The notes below the pieces were generated by a model, which saw nothing but the letters and a program-made list of their open reading frames with translations, was not told the origin of the DNA and did not search any database. 64,000 nucleotides of DNA from assembly GCA_029242745.1 (NCBI GenBank), contig JAQWTI010000005.1:62001-126000 (forward strand). The letters run 5' to 3'. A program made the position numbers and the translations under genes. The stretch is from Acidimicrobiales bacterium (GTDB taxonomy: Bacteria > Actinomycetota > Acidimicrobiia > Acidimicrobiales > MedAcidi-G1). Of the stretch, positions 53,327-62,135 are shown one piece after another (within the stretch, counting starts at the first letter, position 1; the number at the start of each line of letters is the position of its first letter).

Positions 53327-54697
53327 TCAGCCCGTCATCAACACCAGGCCAAAAACTGTGTAAACGACCATCACCACCAGTAGCGGATATTGGCTTCGCA
53401 GGGCGACCATTGGTCGCCACGTCTCAACCGAACGATCATGGGCCAAGAGAACTCCACCAAGATGTCCACACACGATCGCTACCAACTGCACCCAACCTAC
53501 GGTGGTCGGCGAGACCCGGGTCCAGTTCACTGGACTATCAACTGTCCCAAAGAGATCCCACCCTTGACCGTAGGGGTCGGAGGCCCGCACGCTGAACAAC
53601 TGTCCCTCAAGCATGAGTAGAGAGAAGTAGTGGGCCACGTGGTACCCAAGCACAATAGGTAGTAACGAGTGTCCAAAACGCATCGAGAAGCCAGTCTCTC
53701 CGGTCAATCTCTCACCCATTCGCGCTGCCAAATGCCACGCAACCGATACCAAGCCCACCACCCAGAGCAGACCCAGCGTGCCCACCAGAGTCGCACTCCA
53801 CCCAACATGGCCTGCCGAAACATCGCTCCAGAACCGGGTCCGAGATACACCATCAAATGCCGTCGACCCGAGCACGATCAACAGAAGCGTCACCTCCGAG
53901 GACCGCAGGTCATCTACCGCTGCTCCAGTCAATGGAGTCCGTAGCACCAAACGGCCGGTCTGCCCTTGAACAACTCCCCCTTGAGAAGGCAACTGGCGAC
54001 CAAATGGCGCCAATCGCGCTAACAGGCCAAACAGGACGCCAAAACCTTCCGATCGTCGAGCCGCCTCCGCGCCCCACTGAGCAGCCATCCCGGCCACCAA
54101 CACCGTGTATCCGAGCGCCACCCACCCAAGAACCCGAGGTCTGGCACCGTCATGGTAGACAAGCTCCAACCACAGGAAAATCGAAACCGGCATGACCGCC
54201 AGCCATCCATCCTGTACCCACACTGGTACCCCATCTGACATTTCAGTCGACAAGCCCAAAGTCCCACGTCGCCCTCCACCCTTGCGAAGGTCCACCTGTC
54301 TGACCACCGTCTCCCACGGGCTAATCGACGACCACACCGGGCCAACTACTACCACCAATAGAGGCACAGCCACCCAGAAGGCCACATAGACAGCAACCGG
54401 AGAGAAATTCGCAGCCACATCGTCGACGCCGAAGAGACCCGCAGTAACCACCACAACAGCTATCACCCCAACAACCAGACGCAACATGGCCGTCCATCCC
54501 AGATACAGCGATGCCGCCCATGACGCGAGCGGCCGCCCGACGGAAAGATTTCTTAGCCGGGGCCGATGCCAGAGAAGCCCTAGGGCGGCAAACGACAGCA
54601 CTAAGGCCACCGCAGCGGACCACCCTGCCTGCCAGAGTGACAGCGGCAGATCAGTTCGCCCTCCAACCCCATGGGCCAGCAGGAAGGGACTAGTCAC
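53327..54697 (-). CDS. polytopic membrane protein of unknown function
   Basis: The 456-residue protein has about ten to twelve hydrophobic segments, for example WSAAVALVLSFAALGLLW, LVVGVIAVVVVTAGLFGV and WVALGYTVLVAGMAAQWG. No catalytic motif stands out. Its gene overlaps the stop/start of the upstream His-rich lipoprotein (ATGA at 54694-54697). The pair could form a transport or redox unit. It is followed by the SOS palindrome. Not recognised. Confidence 0.75.
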   Translation of the reverse strand: MTSPFLLAHGVGGRTDLPLSLWQAGWSAAVALVLSFAALGLLWHRPRLRNLSVGRPLASWAASLYLGWTAMLRLVVGVIAVVVVTAGLFGVDDVAANFSPVAVYVAFWVAVPLLVVVVGPVWSSISPWETVVRQVDLRKGGGRRGTLGLSTEMSDGVPVWVQDGWLAVMPVSIFLWLELVYHDGARPRVLGWVALGYTVLVAGMAAQWGAEAARRSEGFGVLFGLLARLAPFGRQLPSQGGVVQGQTGRLVLRTPLTGAAVDDLRSSEVTLLLIVLGSTAFDGVSRTRFWSDVSAGHVGWSATLVGTLGLLWVVGLVSVAWHLAARMGERLTGETGFSMRFGHSLLPIVLGYHVAHYFSLLMLEGQLFSVRASDPYGQGWDLFGTVDSPVNWTRVSPTTVGWVQLVAIVCGHLGGVLLAHDRSVETWRPMVALRSQYPLLVVMVVYTVFGLVLMTG

Positions 54698-55521
54698 GAA
54701 ACCTGAAGCTCGAAGACCACAATTCCGCCCGTATGCAGTTCCGCTTCGAAGATCCCCGGTATCGACGCCACCACCGGCAAGACCGCTGGAGATCCGTGGC
54801 CCACCTTTGCAGTCACGTCGTAGACATGGAGGTGGACTTCGTCTACCAAATCAGCTGTAACCGAAATTTCCACTCGAGCACCAATTGACACCTCGAAACG
54901 AGGAGCACCACCGACCACACGACCACCGGCTAACTCAACATTAAAACGCCGATCGGGCTCTTCCTCCCCCCCACGTTCCACAACTACGGTGGCTGTAGAG
55001 CCGATTGGCTTCCCGTCAACCACGTAGGTCCGGTGGTCATTCGATGAAAGAGTCACATCAACGACGTGAGAACCGTTAGTCAAGCCAGTGATCCGATAGT
55101 TCTCTTCAGCAATCATGGCTACCGACAAGCCGTTGACGACCACATGCAAATGTCCCTCTCCGGGCTGATGCTCCCTCTGTGTCTCAACCGGGACTAAATC
55201 CATTCCTGAGACTGAGGCCTTCAGAGCGATAGCTCCTGGGCCATCTGATGCAGCCACTAGTTCCAACGCTGGCAAAGCACCAACTCCACTGAGATCAATG
55301 GTCTCAAAATGGTCATGGCCCCCTTCGGTCATCGAATGGTCATGGCCCCCTTCGGTCATCGAAGATGCGGCACCATCTGAGCCAGTCGACGAACCACACC
55401 CAACTGATACCAAGACCATCGAAAGCAAGGCCAGCAATCGCAAGAATTGACACTGTCTCGGAAGACCACTTGAGGGTGGTTCAACAGTCAATTTTGATGG
55501 CTTGAAACGGCAGAGAGTCAC
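54694..55521 (-). CDS. His-rich lipoprotein with beta-sandwich (cupredoxin-like) domains
   Basis: The 275-residue protein has a lipoprotein-type signal (LLALLSMVLVSVGCGS), then two HDH units (SMTEGGHDH repeated), and two beta-rich domains. The middle part has GEGHLHVVVNG and NGSHVVDVTLSSNDHRTYV; the C-terminal part has VHLHVYDVTAKVGHG, suggesting metal binding, possibly copper or zinc. Coupled by overlap to the membrane protein gene downstream. The family is not recognised with certainty; metal binding is inference. Confidence 0.7.
   Translation of the reverse strand: MTLCRFKPSKLTVEPPSSGLPRQCQFLRLLALLSMVLVSVGCGSSTGSDGAASSMTEGGHDHSMTEGGHDHFETIDLSGVGALPALELVAASDGPGAIALKASVSGMDLVPVETQREHQPGEGHLHVVVNGLSVAMIAEENYRITGLTNGSHVVDVTLSSNDHRTYVVDGKPIGSTATVVVERGGEEEPDRRFNVELAGGRVVGGAPRFEVSIGARVEISVTADLVDEVHLHVYDVTAKVGHGSPAVLPVVASIPGIFEAELHTGGIVVFELQVS
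55314..55363. repeat. 24-bp tandem repeat encoding HDH units
   Basis: Two adjacent, nearly identical copies of a 24-bp unit encode SMTEGGHD repeats in the lipoprotein after the signal. The number of units could vary between strains. Confidence 0.7.
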
Positions 55522-55566
55522 ACGCTGACGCTACCAACTTGATCTCTTTGGGAAGGCTCCTCCAGC

Positions 55567-56223
55567 TTAGACAGCGTGCTGCTGAACCCATACATGCATA
55601 GCGATGCCCGAGGCGACTCCTGCGTTGATCGACCTCGTAGATCCGAACTGGGCGATCGAACAAACCATCGAAGCGACCTCACGAACGGCATCAGACAAAC
55701 CACTTGCTTCTTGGCCAAATACTAAAATGCAAGTTTCTGGCAAATCCGTCGACTCCAACGGCACGGCCCCTGGGAGGTTGTCGATCCCAACCAGTGGTAT
55801 GCCAGCTCCGACCGCCCAGACCACCAGGTCGCCGATTGTCGGATGATGCATCACGTGCTGATACCGGTCGGTGACCATGGCACCTCGTCGGTTCCAGCGT
55901 CGCCGCCCCACGATGTGGACGGCCGCGGCGCCAAAGGCGTTCGCATTGCGCACCACCGTGCCGATATTTAAGTCATGCTCCCAATTCTCAACTGCTACGT
56001 GAAAGGGATGTCGCCGATTGTCGAGGTCAGCCTTGATGGCGTCAACCGTCCAGTACCGGTAACGATCCACGACGTTGCGACGGTCTCCGACAGCGAGCAA
56101 CTCTGGGTCCAGCCGTAGATCATCAGGCCACGGTTCAGGGTGGGGGCCAACACCAATTCCATCCTCTGGGGCAGCGCCGTGAGTCACCGGGTCTTGCTCT
56201 GAATTCTTCTTCTCAAGCGCCAC
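55567..56223 (-). CDS. TrmH/SpoU-family RNA 2'-O-methyltransferase
   Basis: The 218-residue protein has the three SPOUT motifs: NIGTVVRNANAFGAAAVHIVG, LVFGQEASGLSDAV and IAQFGSTRSINAGVASGIAMH. These form the trefoil-knot SAM site. The substrate is a tRNA or rRNA ribose; which one is not clear. It follows the serine hydrolase gene by seven bases on the same strand. Confidence 0.9.
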   Translation of the reverse strand: MALEKKNSEQDPVTHGAAPEDGIGVGPHPEPWPDDLRLDPELLAVGDRRNVVDRYRYWTVDAIKADLDNRRHPFHVAVENWEHDLNIGTVVRNANAFGAAAVHIVGRRRWNRRGAMVTDRYQHVMHHPTIGDLVVWAVGAGIPLVGIDNLPGAVPLESTDLPETCILVFGQEASGLSDAVREVASMVCSIAQFGSTRSINAGVASGIAMHVWVQQHAV

Positions 56224-56230
56224 CGGAACC

Positions 56231-57463
56231 TCAGTCCACTAAGGCCTGGTTAACCAGGGTCCGCAGGTCCCACCTCAGCGACAGGTGGGCCGAGGAGGGC
56301 ACCAATTGGGCAAGGAATATGGTGTGTATCCCCTCAGTTGGGTCGATCCAGAAAGCCGTACTAGCCATCCCACCCCAGGAGGCTTCGCCACGCGTGGCGA
56401 GAATTCTCGCCTGGGCCGGGTCCTCTACGGTTGCAAAACCAAGGCCGAACCCGCAGCCGGAAAAGAACCCGGGCGTGTAGAGGTCGTCACCAACTTCATC
56501 GAGGTGTCGCCCGTCTGGAAGATGGTTGACAGTCATCAGCTGGACAGTGCGACTGCCCAGCACGCGCCGACCACCTAGTGCACCTCCTCCCAGCAATGCC
56601 GAACAGAAGCGGTGGTAGTCGGCCATGGTTGACACGAGGCCCCCACCACCGCTATCCCACGATGGCTCACGAAAGGCAGTGCTTAAGCCGCGGTCCAGGA
56701 GCGCTGGCTCCTCGTCAGATGAGAACGCGTAACACGACGTCATCCGTCGCAAGCTTTCGTCATTCACCTTAAAGCCAGTGTCAAGCATGCCTAAGGGATC
56801 CAAAATCCGGGCTTGCAACGCTTCGGCAAAGGGCCGTCCATCCACTACCTCCACGACACGACCGAGCACGTCGGTGGCCATCGAATACGACCACCGTGTT
56901 CCCGGCTGGTGGCGTAGCGGCAGAGTGGCGACCAAATCGATGCGCTCGGTCAGATTGCACCCCAGGTCGAGGGCGCCGAGCCCAACTTTTCGATACATCT
57001 CATCTACTGGGTGCTGGGTCAGAATTGAATAACTAAGTCCGGCGGTGTGTGTGAGCAGGTCGGCGATCGTGATGGGTCGCTCAGCGGGCACTGTTTCCGG
57101 AGCATCGGCTGTGCCACCAACGAAAACCTGCTGTCCAGCAAAGGCAGGAAGAAAGCGTTCCAGAGGGTCGCTAAGGCGGACTTGACCCTCCTCAACTAAC
57201 TGCATCACCGTCACCGAAGTGATCGGCTTGGTCATGGAAAAGATCCGCCAGAGAGAGTCAGTGGCAACTGGGACCACCTCTTCTCGGTTGGCCAGACCCG
57301 CCATCGAACGTAAGGCCACTTGGCCATGACGAGCCACCAATACGTCAGTACCAACCATGCGACCGTCCTCGACGAAGGCTCGCGCAAAGTCTGCGACCCG
57401 CTGAAGCCGACTAGGTTCAAAACCCAGATCAGTAGGGCTGGGTGTTGCGGGGTCACACCCCAT
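56231..57463 (-). CDS. class C beta-lactamase-fold serine hydrolase
   Basis: The 410-residue protein has the SxxK nucleophile motif in WRIFSMTKPITSVTV and a Tyr motif at RWSYSMATDVLG; a C-terminal HTG-like triad is not obvious. No signal peptide is seen. Such proteins are esterases, peptidases or D-aminopeptidases rather than true beta-lactamases in most cases. It is upstream of the SpoU gene in the same operon. The substrate is unknown. Confidence 0.85.
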   Translation of the reverse strand: MGCDPATPSPTDLGFEPSRLQRVADFARAFVEDGRMVGTDVLVARHGQVALRSMAGLANREEVVPVATDSLWRIFSMTKPITSVTVMQLVEEGQVRLSDPLERFLPAFAGQQVFVGGTADAPETVPAERPITIADLLTHTAGLSYSILTQHPVDEMYRKVGLGALDLGCNLTERIDLVATLPLRHQPGTRWSYSMATDVLGRVVEVVDGRPFAEALQARILDPLGMLDTGFKVNDESLRRMTSCYAFSSDEEPALLDRGLSTAFREPSWDSGGGGLVSTMADYHRFCSALLGGGALGGRRVLGSRTVQLMTVNHLPDGRHLDEVGDDLYTPGFFSGCGFGLGFATVEDPAQARILATRGEASWGGMASTAFWIDPTEGIHTIFLAQLVPSSAHLSLRWDLRTLVNQALVD

Positions 57464-57471
57464 GGCCTAAA

Positions 57472-57810
57472 TCAGCCTGCGTCGCCGGTCAGTTCGTCAT
57501 CGCTTGGAATTTCAACACCCTCGACCCAATAAAGGTAGAGACCGGCGATGATGTCCTCGATATCCTCGATGTCCTCTGCTCCAGCATCAGCCAGTTCCAA
57601 GGTGACGACGTTGCTATTTACGTGGATGCCTGAGATTCCGCCACGAGCGAACAAGCGCCGGGCAAGCTCATCAGTCGGCGTACATCCGGGAATCTCGTCA
57701 CCAGCACGGAAGCGCTCGTGACCCATACCAGTGATAGACCGGTTGGTCTCATACCGGACGACTCCGGAGCGAAATGACGGCTTAGAAACGACGGTGATTG
57801 GCTGACCCAT
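57472..57810 (-). CDS. small protein, possible NifU/Nfu N-terminal-like domain
   Basis: The 112-residue acidic protein has a central stretch TPTDELARRLFARGGISGIHV with NSNVVTLELAD, then EDIEDIEDIIAGLYLYW, reminiscent of Nfu_N domains that carry no cysteines. There is no CxxC cluster-binding pair. It sits eight bases upstream of the serine hydrolase gene. The family call is tentative. Confidence 0.55.
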   Translation of the reverse strand: MGQPITVVSKPSFRSGVVRYETNRSITGMGHERFRAGDEIPGCTPTDELARRLFARGGISGIHVNSNVVTLELADAGAEDIEDIEDIIAGLYLYWVEGVEIPSDDELTGDAG

Positions 57811-57821
57811 TGCTGGGCAGG

Positions 57822-58265
57822 CTAGCGGTCGACGCTCACTCCAGCGTCGGCTAGGTCAACTGGATCGCCACTTTGATCGCCCACCAAACCCCGATCTGCT
57901 CGATAAAGGCAACTGGCGAGCACAATCGACCCCAGACTCAACACGGTGTGCACCAACTTGAAGCCAATTTCATAGTCATCAAACAACATACCGATGCCGC
58001 GCACCGTCCAGAAAACGATGGTCCACAAACAGAACGCGGCGACCAGACGGGTCGACCCAAGCGGGCGACGGTGCCAGAGTCCCAGAGGCACGGTGGCCAT
58101 GAGGGCTGCAAGAACGAGAAAGATTAGGGCCACAACTAGCTGCCATGTCCGAGCTCCTGGAGCGAGGTCGTCGTCGCTGATCACATTGCGGATCCGGCCC
58201 ACCCAGACGACAGCTGTCCACGCCACTGCCAACCACAGGAGTCGGATCACATTACTCATAGTCAA
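57822..58265 (-). CDS. four-helix membrane protein of unknown function
   Basis: The 147-residue protein has four hydrophobic segments (LLWLAVAWTAVVWVG; LVVALIFLVLAALMATVPLG; LVAAFCLWTIVFWTVRGIGM; LVHTVLSLGSIVLASCLY). No family recognised. It lies between rnhB and the small protein gene in the same direction. Confidence 0.7.
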   Translation of the reverse strand: MTMSNVIRLLWLAVAWTAVVWVGRIRNVISDDDLAPGARTWQLVVALIFLVLAALMATVPLGLWHRRPLGSTRLVAAFCLWTIVFWTVRGIGMLFDDYEIGFKLVHTVLSLGSIVLASCLYRADRGLVGDQSGDPVDLADAGVSVDR

Positions 58266-58280
58266 AAATGGTATCGCCGG

Positions 58281-58973
58281 TTAGAAGAGGCGAACCAACC
58301 CGTGGCGCTCTCTGGCTGGCAGACCAACTGGTGGTAGGTCTTTCATGAACGACCAAGACCGTCTGTGAAATGCCGTAGCCCCCCACTCGGCTAGCCCCTG
58401 ACGATGAACAGGGCTTGGGTAGCCCTTCGACGTGGCGAACCCGTAACCAGGAAAGCGCTGGTCAGCTTGACGCATAATTCGGTCACGGGTGACCTTTGCC
58501 ACGATGGAGGCGGCGGCGATCGACAGGCTGGTGGTGTCGCCCTTCACGATCGTGTGGGCCCGCCCACCACCCACGAAGTCCCAGTTTCCGTCCAGCAGCA
58601 CCCTGTCAACTTTCAGATCAAGTTGATCCAGAGCTCGTTGGGCTGCAAGGCGTTGAGCGGCCGACATTCCCAGCTCGTCGCACTCATCGTTGCTCGCATG
58701 GCCCACCGACCAGGCGGTGGCCCATTCAGTGATACGGCCCAAGATCGCTTCGCGTTCCGGTTCGTTAAGCATCTTGGAATCACGGACCCCAGTGATCCGA
58801 CGATCGGCGTTGACCACAACGGCTCCAACGGTAAGTGGCCCTGCCCAGGAACCCTTGCCGACCTCATCCATCCCAGCCACTACGACATGTCCCGCAGACC
58901 ACAGCCGCCGTTCAGCAGCTAGGCCCGGCGCTCTCCCGCGGAGGGCAGCACGCATCCGGTTCCTTTTAACCAT
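58281..58973 (-). CDS. rnhB: ribonuclease HII
   Basis: The 230-residue enzyme has GMDEVGKGSWAGPLTVGAVVV (first Asp-Glu pair), DRVLLDGNWDF (third Asp) and AASIVAKVTRDRIM, with the downstream Asp of the active site. It removes RNA from RNA-DNA hybrids and misincorporated ribonucleotides. Nine bases separate it from the unknown protein gene upstream. A second ATG five codons in is possible. Confidence 0.93.
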   Translation of the reverse strand: MVKRNRMRAALRGRAPGLAAERRLWSAGHVVVAGMDEVGKGSWAGPLTVGAVVVNADRRITGVRDSKMLNEPEREAILGRITEWATAWSVGHASNDECDELGMSAAQRLAAQRALDQLDLKVDRVLLDGNWDFVGGGRAHTIVKGDTTSLSIAAASIVAKVTRDRIMRQADQRFPGYGFATSKGYPSPVHRQGLAEWGATAFHRRSWSFMKDLPPVGLPARERHGLVRLF

Positions 58974-58982
58974 GACCAGACC

Positions 58983-60467
58983 CTAGGACCTTGGCAGCCG
59001 ACCGGCAGGTGCGGCCAGCAGTGCTTCACCAGCAAGCTCAGAGCTCGAAAATGCACTGTCTAGCCCCGGGACTCGCAGGACAACTGGACCTTCTCCTAGG
59101 TGTGGTTCCAGTTGCCATAGGAAGGCTGGGCGGGTGCCATGCCAGCGGATGGCGAAGCCCAGGCGCCCCACAGGAGTGAATAATCCATGCACTTCGACCG
59201 GCTGGCCAAGCCAGGCGTCGGGCACGTCTACTAGAAGGTCCAACCCATCAGAGGAGCGACGGACCAAACGGTCGGCCAAACTTCGTAGTTCAGCAGCCGG
59301 ACCCACAGCAGCAACGGACAAGGCGGGCTCACCAGAACCGAATAGCCCGCCACCAAGCAACAAAGCGTCAGCGGCGGCCGTTGGGTCGCCTATTGCCTCG
59401 AATAGGCCAACTAGCGACGCAGCAGCGCAACGACCCTCCGGGCTATCGCCGCCGAGGCGTATGACCTCCTCTAACGAAAGGCCTTGATGTACAACTAAGG
59501 AACCATCAAAGTGCTTGGTTTCACGAGCCAGGGTCCAAAGGGCGGCCGTAGCCTCAAGGCGCTCAATTCCTGATCCCAGCCAACTCTTTCCAAGTCGATG
59601 AGCCGCCTCGTCTCCAAACCCCCATCGGGCCAACTCGACTACTACGGCTGCCGACGAGTCAGCCAACAAGGTGTCCACTAACGCCCGATGGACATCGACC
59701 CCATCTGGCAGGTCAACGGCAGTGGCGGCCTCAAGCCGCGCTTCCCAACCCGCTGCAACTCGATCGACGGGAGGCAAGACTGCTGACGGATTTTCAACTA
59801 AATCGTCAGTTGGAACTGCAAACCGCATGGCAGTCCGGTGAGGCAGCGGCACAATAAGTGCACCTGCGGCTGCCCCAATTCGGCAACGCACTGGTTCAGG
59901 CACCTCCTTAACCGCTAGACCACCAGTGACCTCAGCCCACAGGTCCCCCCTTGAATCCACCAGTGAGAACCGGCCGGGGTCACGGTCAAGAACCACGGAA
60001 GGGACCCCGTCGACGATGAGGCGTCGACCATCCACCGCCACGCGTCGGATTCGACCTCCTGCTGAGGCCTGAACAGCCACCGCCACAGCCACTGGGACGG
60101 ACGCCTCATTAGTCAACTCAACGACCACCGCCGGACCAGAGGAGCCGTCGGGCTGCGCTGCCCACGTGGTCGCCACGATGTCACCACCCGAGACGCGCAT
60201 CCGGGTCTCCAGCACCGGTGCCGGGCCGGGCCGGACTTGGCGGACTCCCGCCTCAATCGCCGGCGCGTACCACCGATCGTCTGCACCGATCCACCACTCG
60301 ATCTGATGGCCCAATCCGTGCTCCTGACCAAGGGGCCACACCGTGGCCCGGGAATCGACTAGAGCCAGAGGGCGGTCCCACGTTCCGACCCGGGTTCCAG
60401 CAGGCACCCTTGTACCTTCATCAGCTTGGTCGCGCCGAAACAGAAATCGGGAAAATGGTCCAGCCAT
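58983..60467 (-). CDS. protein of unknown function (494 aa) coupled to gpsA
   Basis: The start at MAGPFSRFLFRRDQ is chosen because its ATG overlaps the gpsA stop (TGATG at 60469-60465); a longer frame to 60539 lies inside gpsA. The protein is beta-rich in its first half and helix-rich later, with long runs of Val, Ala and Gly and no signal peptide. It vaguely recalls the N-terminal sandwich plus helical barrel of glycoside-hydrolase-like proteins, but no catalytic acid pair is convincing. Not recognised. Confidence 0.8.
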   Translation of the reverse strand: MAGPFSRFLFRRDQADEGTRVPAGTRVGTWDRPLALVDSRATVWPLGQEHGLGHQIEWWIGADDRWYAPAIEAGVRQVRPGPAPVLETRMRVSGGDIVATTWAAQPDGSSGPAVVVELTNEASVPVAVAVAVQASAGGRIRRVAVDGRRLIVDGVPSVVLDRDPGRFSLVDSRGDLWAEVTGGLAVKEVPEPVRCRIGAAAGALIVPLPHRTAMRFAVPTDDLVENPSAVLPPVDRVAAGWEARLEAATAVDLPDGVDVHRALVDTLLADSSAAVVVELARWGFGDEAAHRLGKSWLGSGIERLEATAALWTLARETKHFDGSLVVHQGLSLEEVIRLGGDSPEGRCAAASLVGLFEAIGDPTAAADALLLGGGLFGSGEPALSVAAVGPAAELRSLADRLVRRSSDGLDLLVDVPDAWLGQPVEVHGLFTPVGRLGFAIRWHGTRPAFLWQLEPHLGEGPVVLRVPGLDSAFSSSELAGEALLAAPAGRLPRS

Positions 60468-61516
60468 CAGGTTTCTGACGATCTGTGCCCGGCTGACTCG
60501 ACCTCTGGAACTGGTCGTCGAGCCATAAGTTCCGACCACACGTCGACAGGTGAGTGGCCATCCTCAAACACTCTCCGGACCCCAGCAGCGATCGGAACCT
60601 CAACATTTACTTTTGATGCCAGTTGGCAAGCCACTCCTGCCGTCCGTACGCCTTCGGCCACCTGTTCCATCCCGGCTAACACCTCCTCAGTCGGTACTCC
60701 TCGCCCCACCTGTTCGCCGACCCAGCGGTTTCGACTCTGGCTGCTCATACAGGTGGCCAGCGTGTCACCTAGGCCCGCCAGTCCGGCCAATGTTTTGAAA
60801 TCAGCGCCGAGCGCCACACCAAGCCGGGTCATTTCAGCGAGACCTCGAGTGATGAGCGCGGCCCTTGCGTTGTCTCCTGCATTCAACCCTTCCGCCATCC
60901 CAGCGGCTAAAGCAATAATATTCTTGACAGCCCCACCGATCTCACAGCCCACCAAGTCGTCGTTGGTGTAAATCCGTAGCCGATCTGAGGCCAACAGAGC
61001 TTGAATAGTAAGGGCGGCGGCCGGGTCGGTAGCTGCTACCACGCTGGCCGCGGAACGACCTTCCAGTATCTCTGTAGCCAGATTTGGCCCTGTGAGCACA
61101 CCGATTGGCCGGCCAGGCAGCACCTCGGCAGCCACTTGGCTCATACGCAGGCCGGTTCCTTGCTCAAAACCTTTGGCGAGACTTATTATCGGAACGTTGG
61201 CGCCAATAGCCGTCGCTGCGGCGGTCAGAGTAGACCGAAAACCGTGGGTGGGCACACCGGCAACCACGAGGTCAGCACCGCACACCGCCGCGAGTAGATC
61301 ATCCGTGGCTTCCAGTTCAGTGGGCAGATCGTGACCGTCGAGATAGCGTCGATTACCCCGCCCAGCAGCCACATCAGCTGCTACCTCAGGCCGACGGGAC
61401 CAAAGCACCGTGGATACAACCGGTGCCAGCAGGGCCGCCACCGTCGTGCCCCAAGATCCGGCACCAACCACCGCTACCCGGTGGGCCTTGGATCTGGTAG
61501 GCGTCCGTGGCGTCAT
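60467..61516 (-). CDS. gpsA: glycerol-3-phosphate dehydrogenase [NAD(P)+]
   Basis: The 349-residue protein has the dinucleotide motif VAVVGAGSWGTTVAALLA, the conserved ISLAKGFEQGTGLRMSQV and GVLTGPNLATEILEGR, and the catalytic Lys in GCEIGGAVKNIIALAAG. It makes sn-glycerol 3-phosphate for phospholipids. It is divergent from cofC with only 22 bases between starts, so the two promoters must overlap with coding sequence or be leaderless. Confidence 0.96.
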   Translation of the reverse strand: MTPRTPTRSKAHRVAVVGAGSWGTTVAALLAPVVSTVLWSRRPEVAADVAAGRGNRRYLDGHDLPTELEATDDLLAAVCGADLVVAGVPTHGFRSTLTAAATAIGANVPIISLAKGFEQGTGLRMSQVAAEVLPGRPIGVLTGPNLATEILEGRSAASVVAATDPAAALTIQALLASDRLRIYTNDDLVGCEIGGAVKNIIALAAGMAEGLNAGDNARAALITRGLAEMTRLGVALGADFKTLAGLAGLGDTLATCMSSQSRNRWVGEQVGRGVPTEEVLAGMEQVAEGVRTAGVACQLASKVNVEVPIAAGVRRVFEDGHSPVDVWSELMARRPVPEVESAGHRSSET

Positions 61517-61538
61517 GCCTTCACCCTAGGGTGTCGCT

Positions 61539-62135
61539 ATGTCTGGACTTGTCGGTGTGCTCATACCCGTGAAAGCCTTCAACGAGGCAAAGGGGCGCCT
61601 CGCCAGTGTCGTAGCCGCCGATATGCGCGCCGAACTGGTGCGGAATATGGCGGCCACAGTAATCGCAGCAGCGGCTCCCCTCCCGGTGACAGTGGTCTGT
61701 GATGACGACGAGGTTGACGTTTGGGCGCGTTCGGTCGGTGCGAGTGTGCTTCGGGTCCACGAGCCGGGCTTAAACCATGCCGTAGAGGCTGGAGTCGCTG
61801 CGCTGGCGGCCGCTGGGGTGGAAAGAGTTCTGATTGCGCACGCTGACCTTCCTAGGGCCACCCGACTGGACCACTGTACGACCACCGAGGGAATCACCCT
61901 GGTGCCCGACCGCCACCTAGACGGAACTCCGGTGATCGTGGTGCCGAGCAGCGCAGGTTTCCGTTTTGCGTACGGACCAGGTTCGTACGCGGCCCACGTG
62001 GCTGAGGCCGAGCGGCTGGGCCTTCCATGGCGAAGTCTGCACGACCCGGACTTGGCATTTGACGTCGACGATCCAGATGACCTCAAGGGCCTAGCAGACC
62101 TTGTCGGGACAAGAGGCTTTCAACCGATGGACTGA
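61539..62135 (+). CDS. cofC: 2-phospho-L-lactate (or PEP) guanylyltransferase CofC
   Basis: The 198-residue protein has the nucleotidyltransferase pattern VLIPVKAFNEAKGRLASVVA, VLIAHADLPRAT and DGTPVIVVPSSAGFRFAYGP with GS, plus DPDLAFDVDDPDDL, characteristic of CofC in F420 biosynthesis. It makes the activated lactyl or enolpyruvyl-PP-guanosine donor for CofD. Its presence supports F420 use by the two luciferase-like enzymes here. The 3' end overlaps the exporter permease gene tail to tail by 16 bases. Confidence 0.92.
   Translation: MSGLVGVLIPVKAFNEAKGRLASVVAADMRAELVRNMAATVIAAAAPLPVTVVCDDDEVDVWARSVGASVLRVHEPGLNHAVEAGVAALAAAGVERVLIAHADLPRATRLDHCTTTEGITLVPDRHLDGTPVIVVPSSAGFRFAYGPGSYAAHVAEAERLGLPWRSLHDPDLAFDVDDPDDLKGLADLVGTRGFQPMD

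Noticed and set aside
56231-57463. Antibiotic-resistance beta-lactamase
   Set aside because: Only the general class C fold motifs are present, without a signal peptide or a clear KTG motif, so an esterase/peptidase-type hydrolase is more likely.
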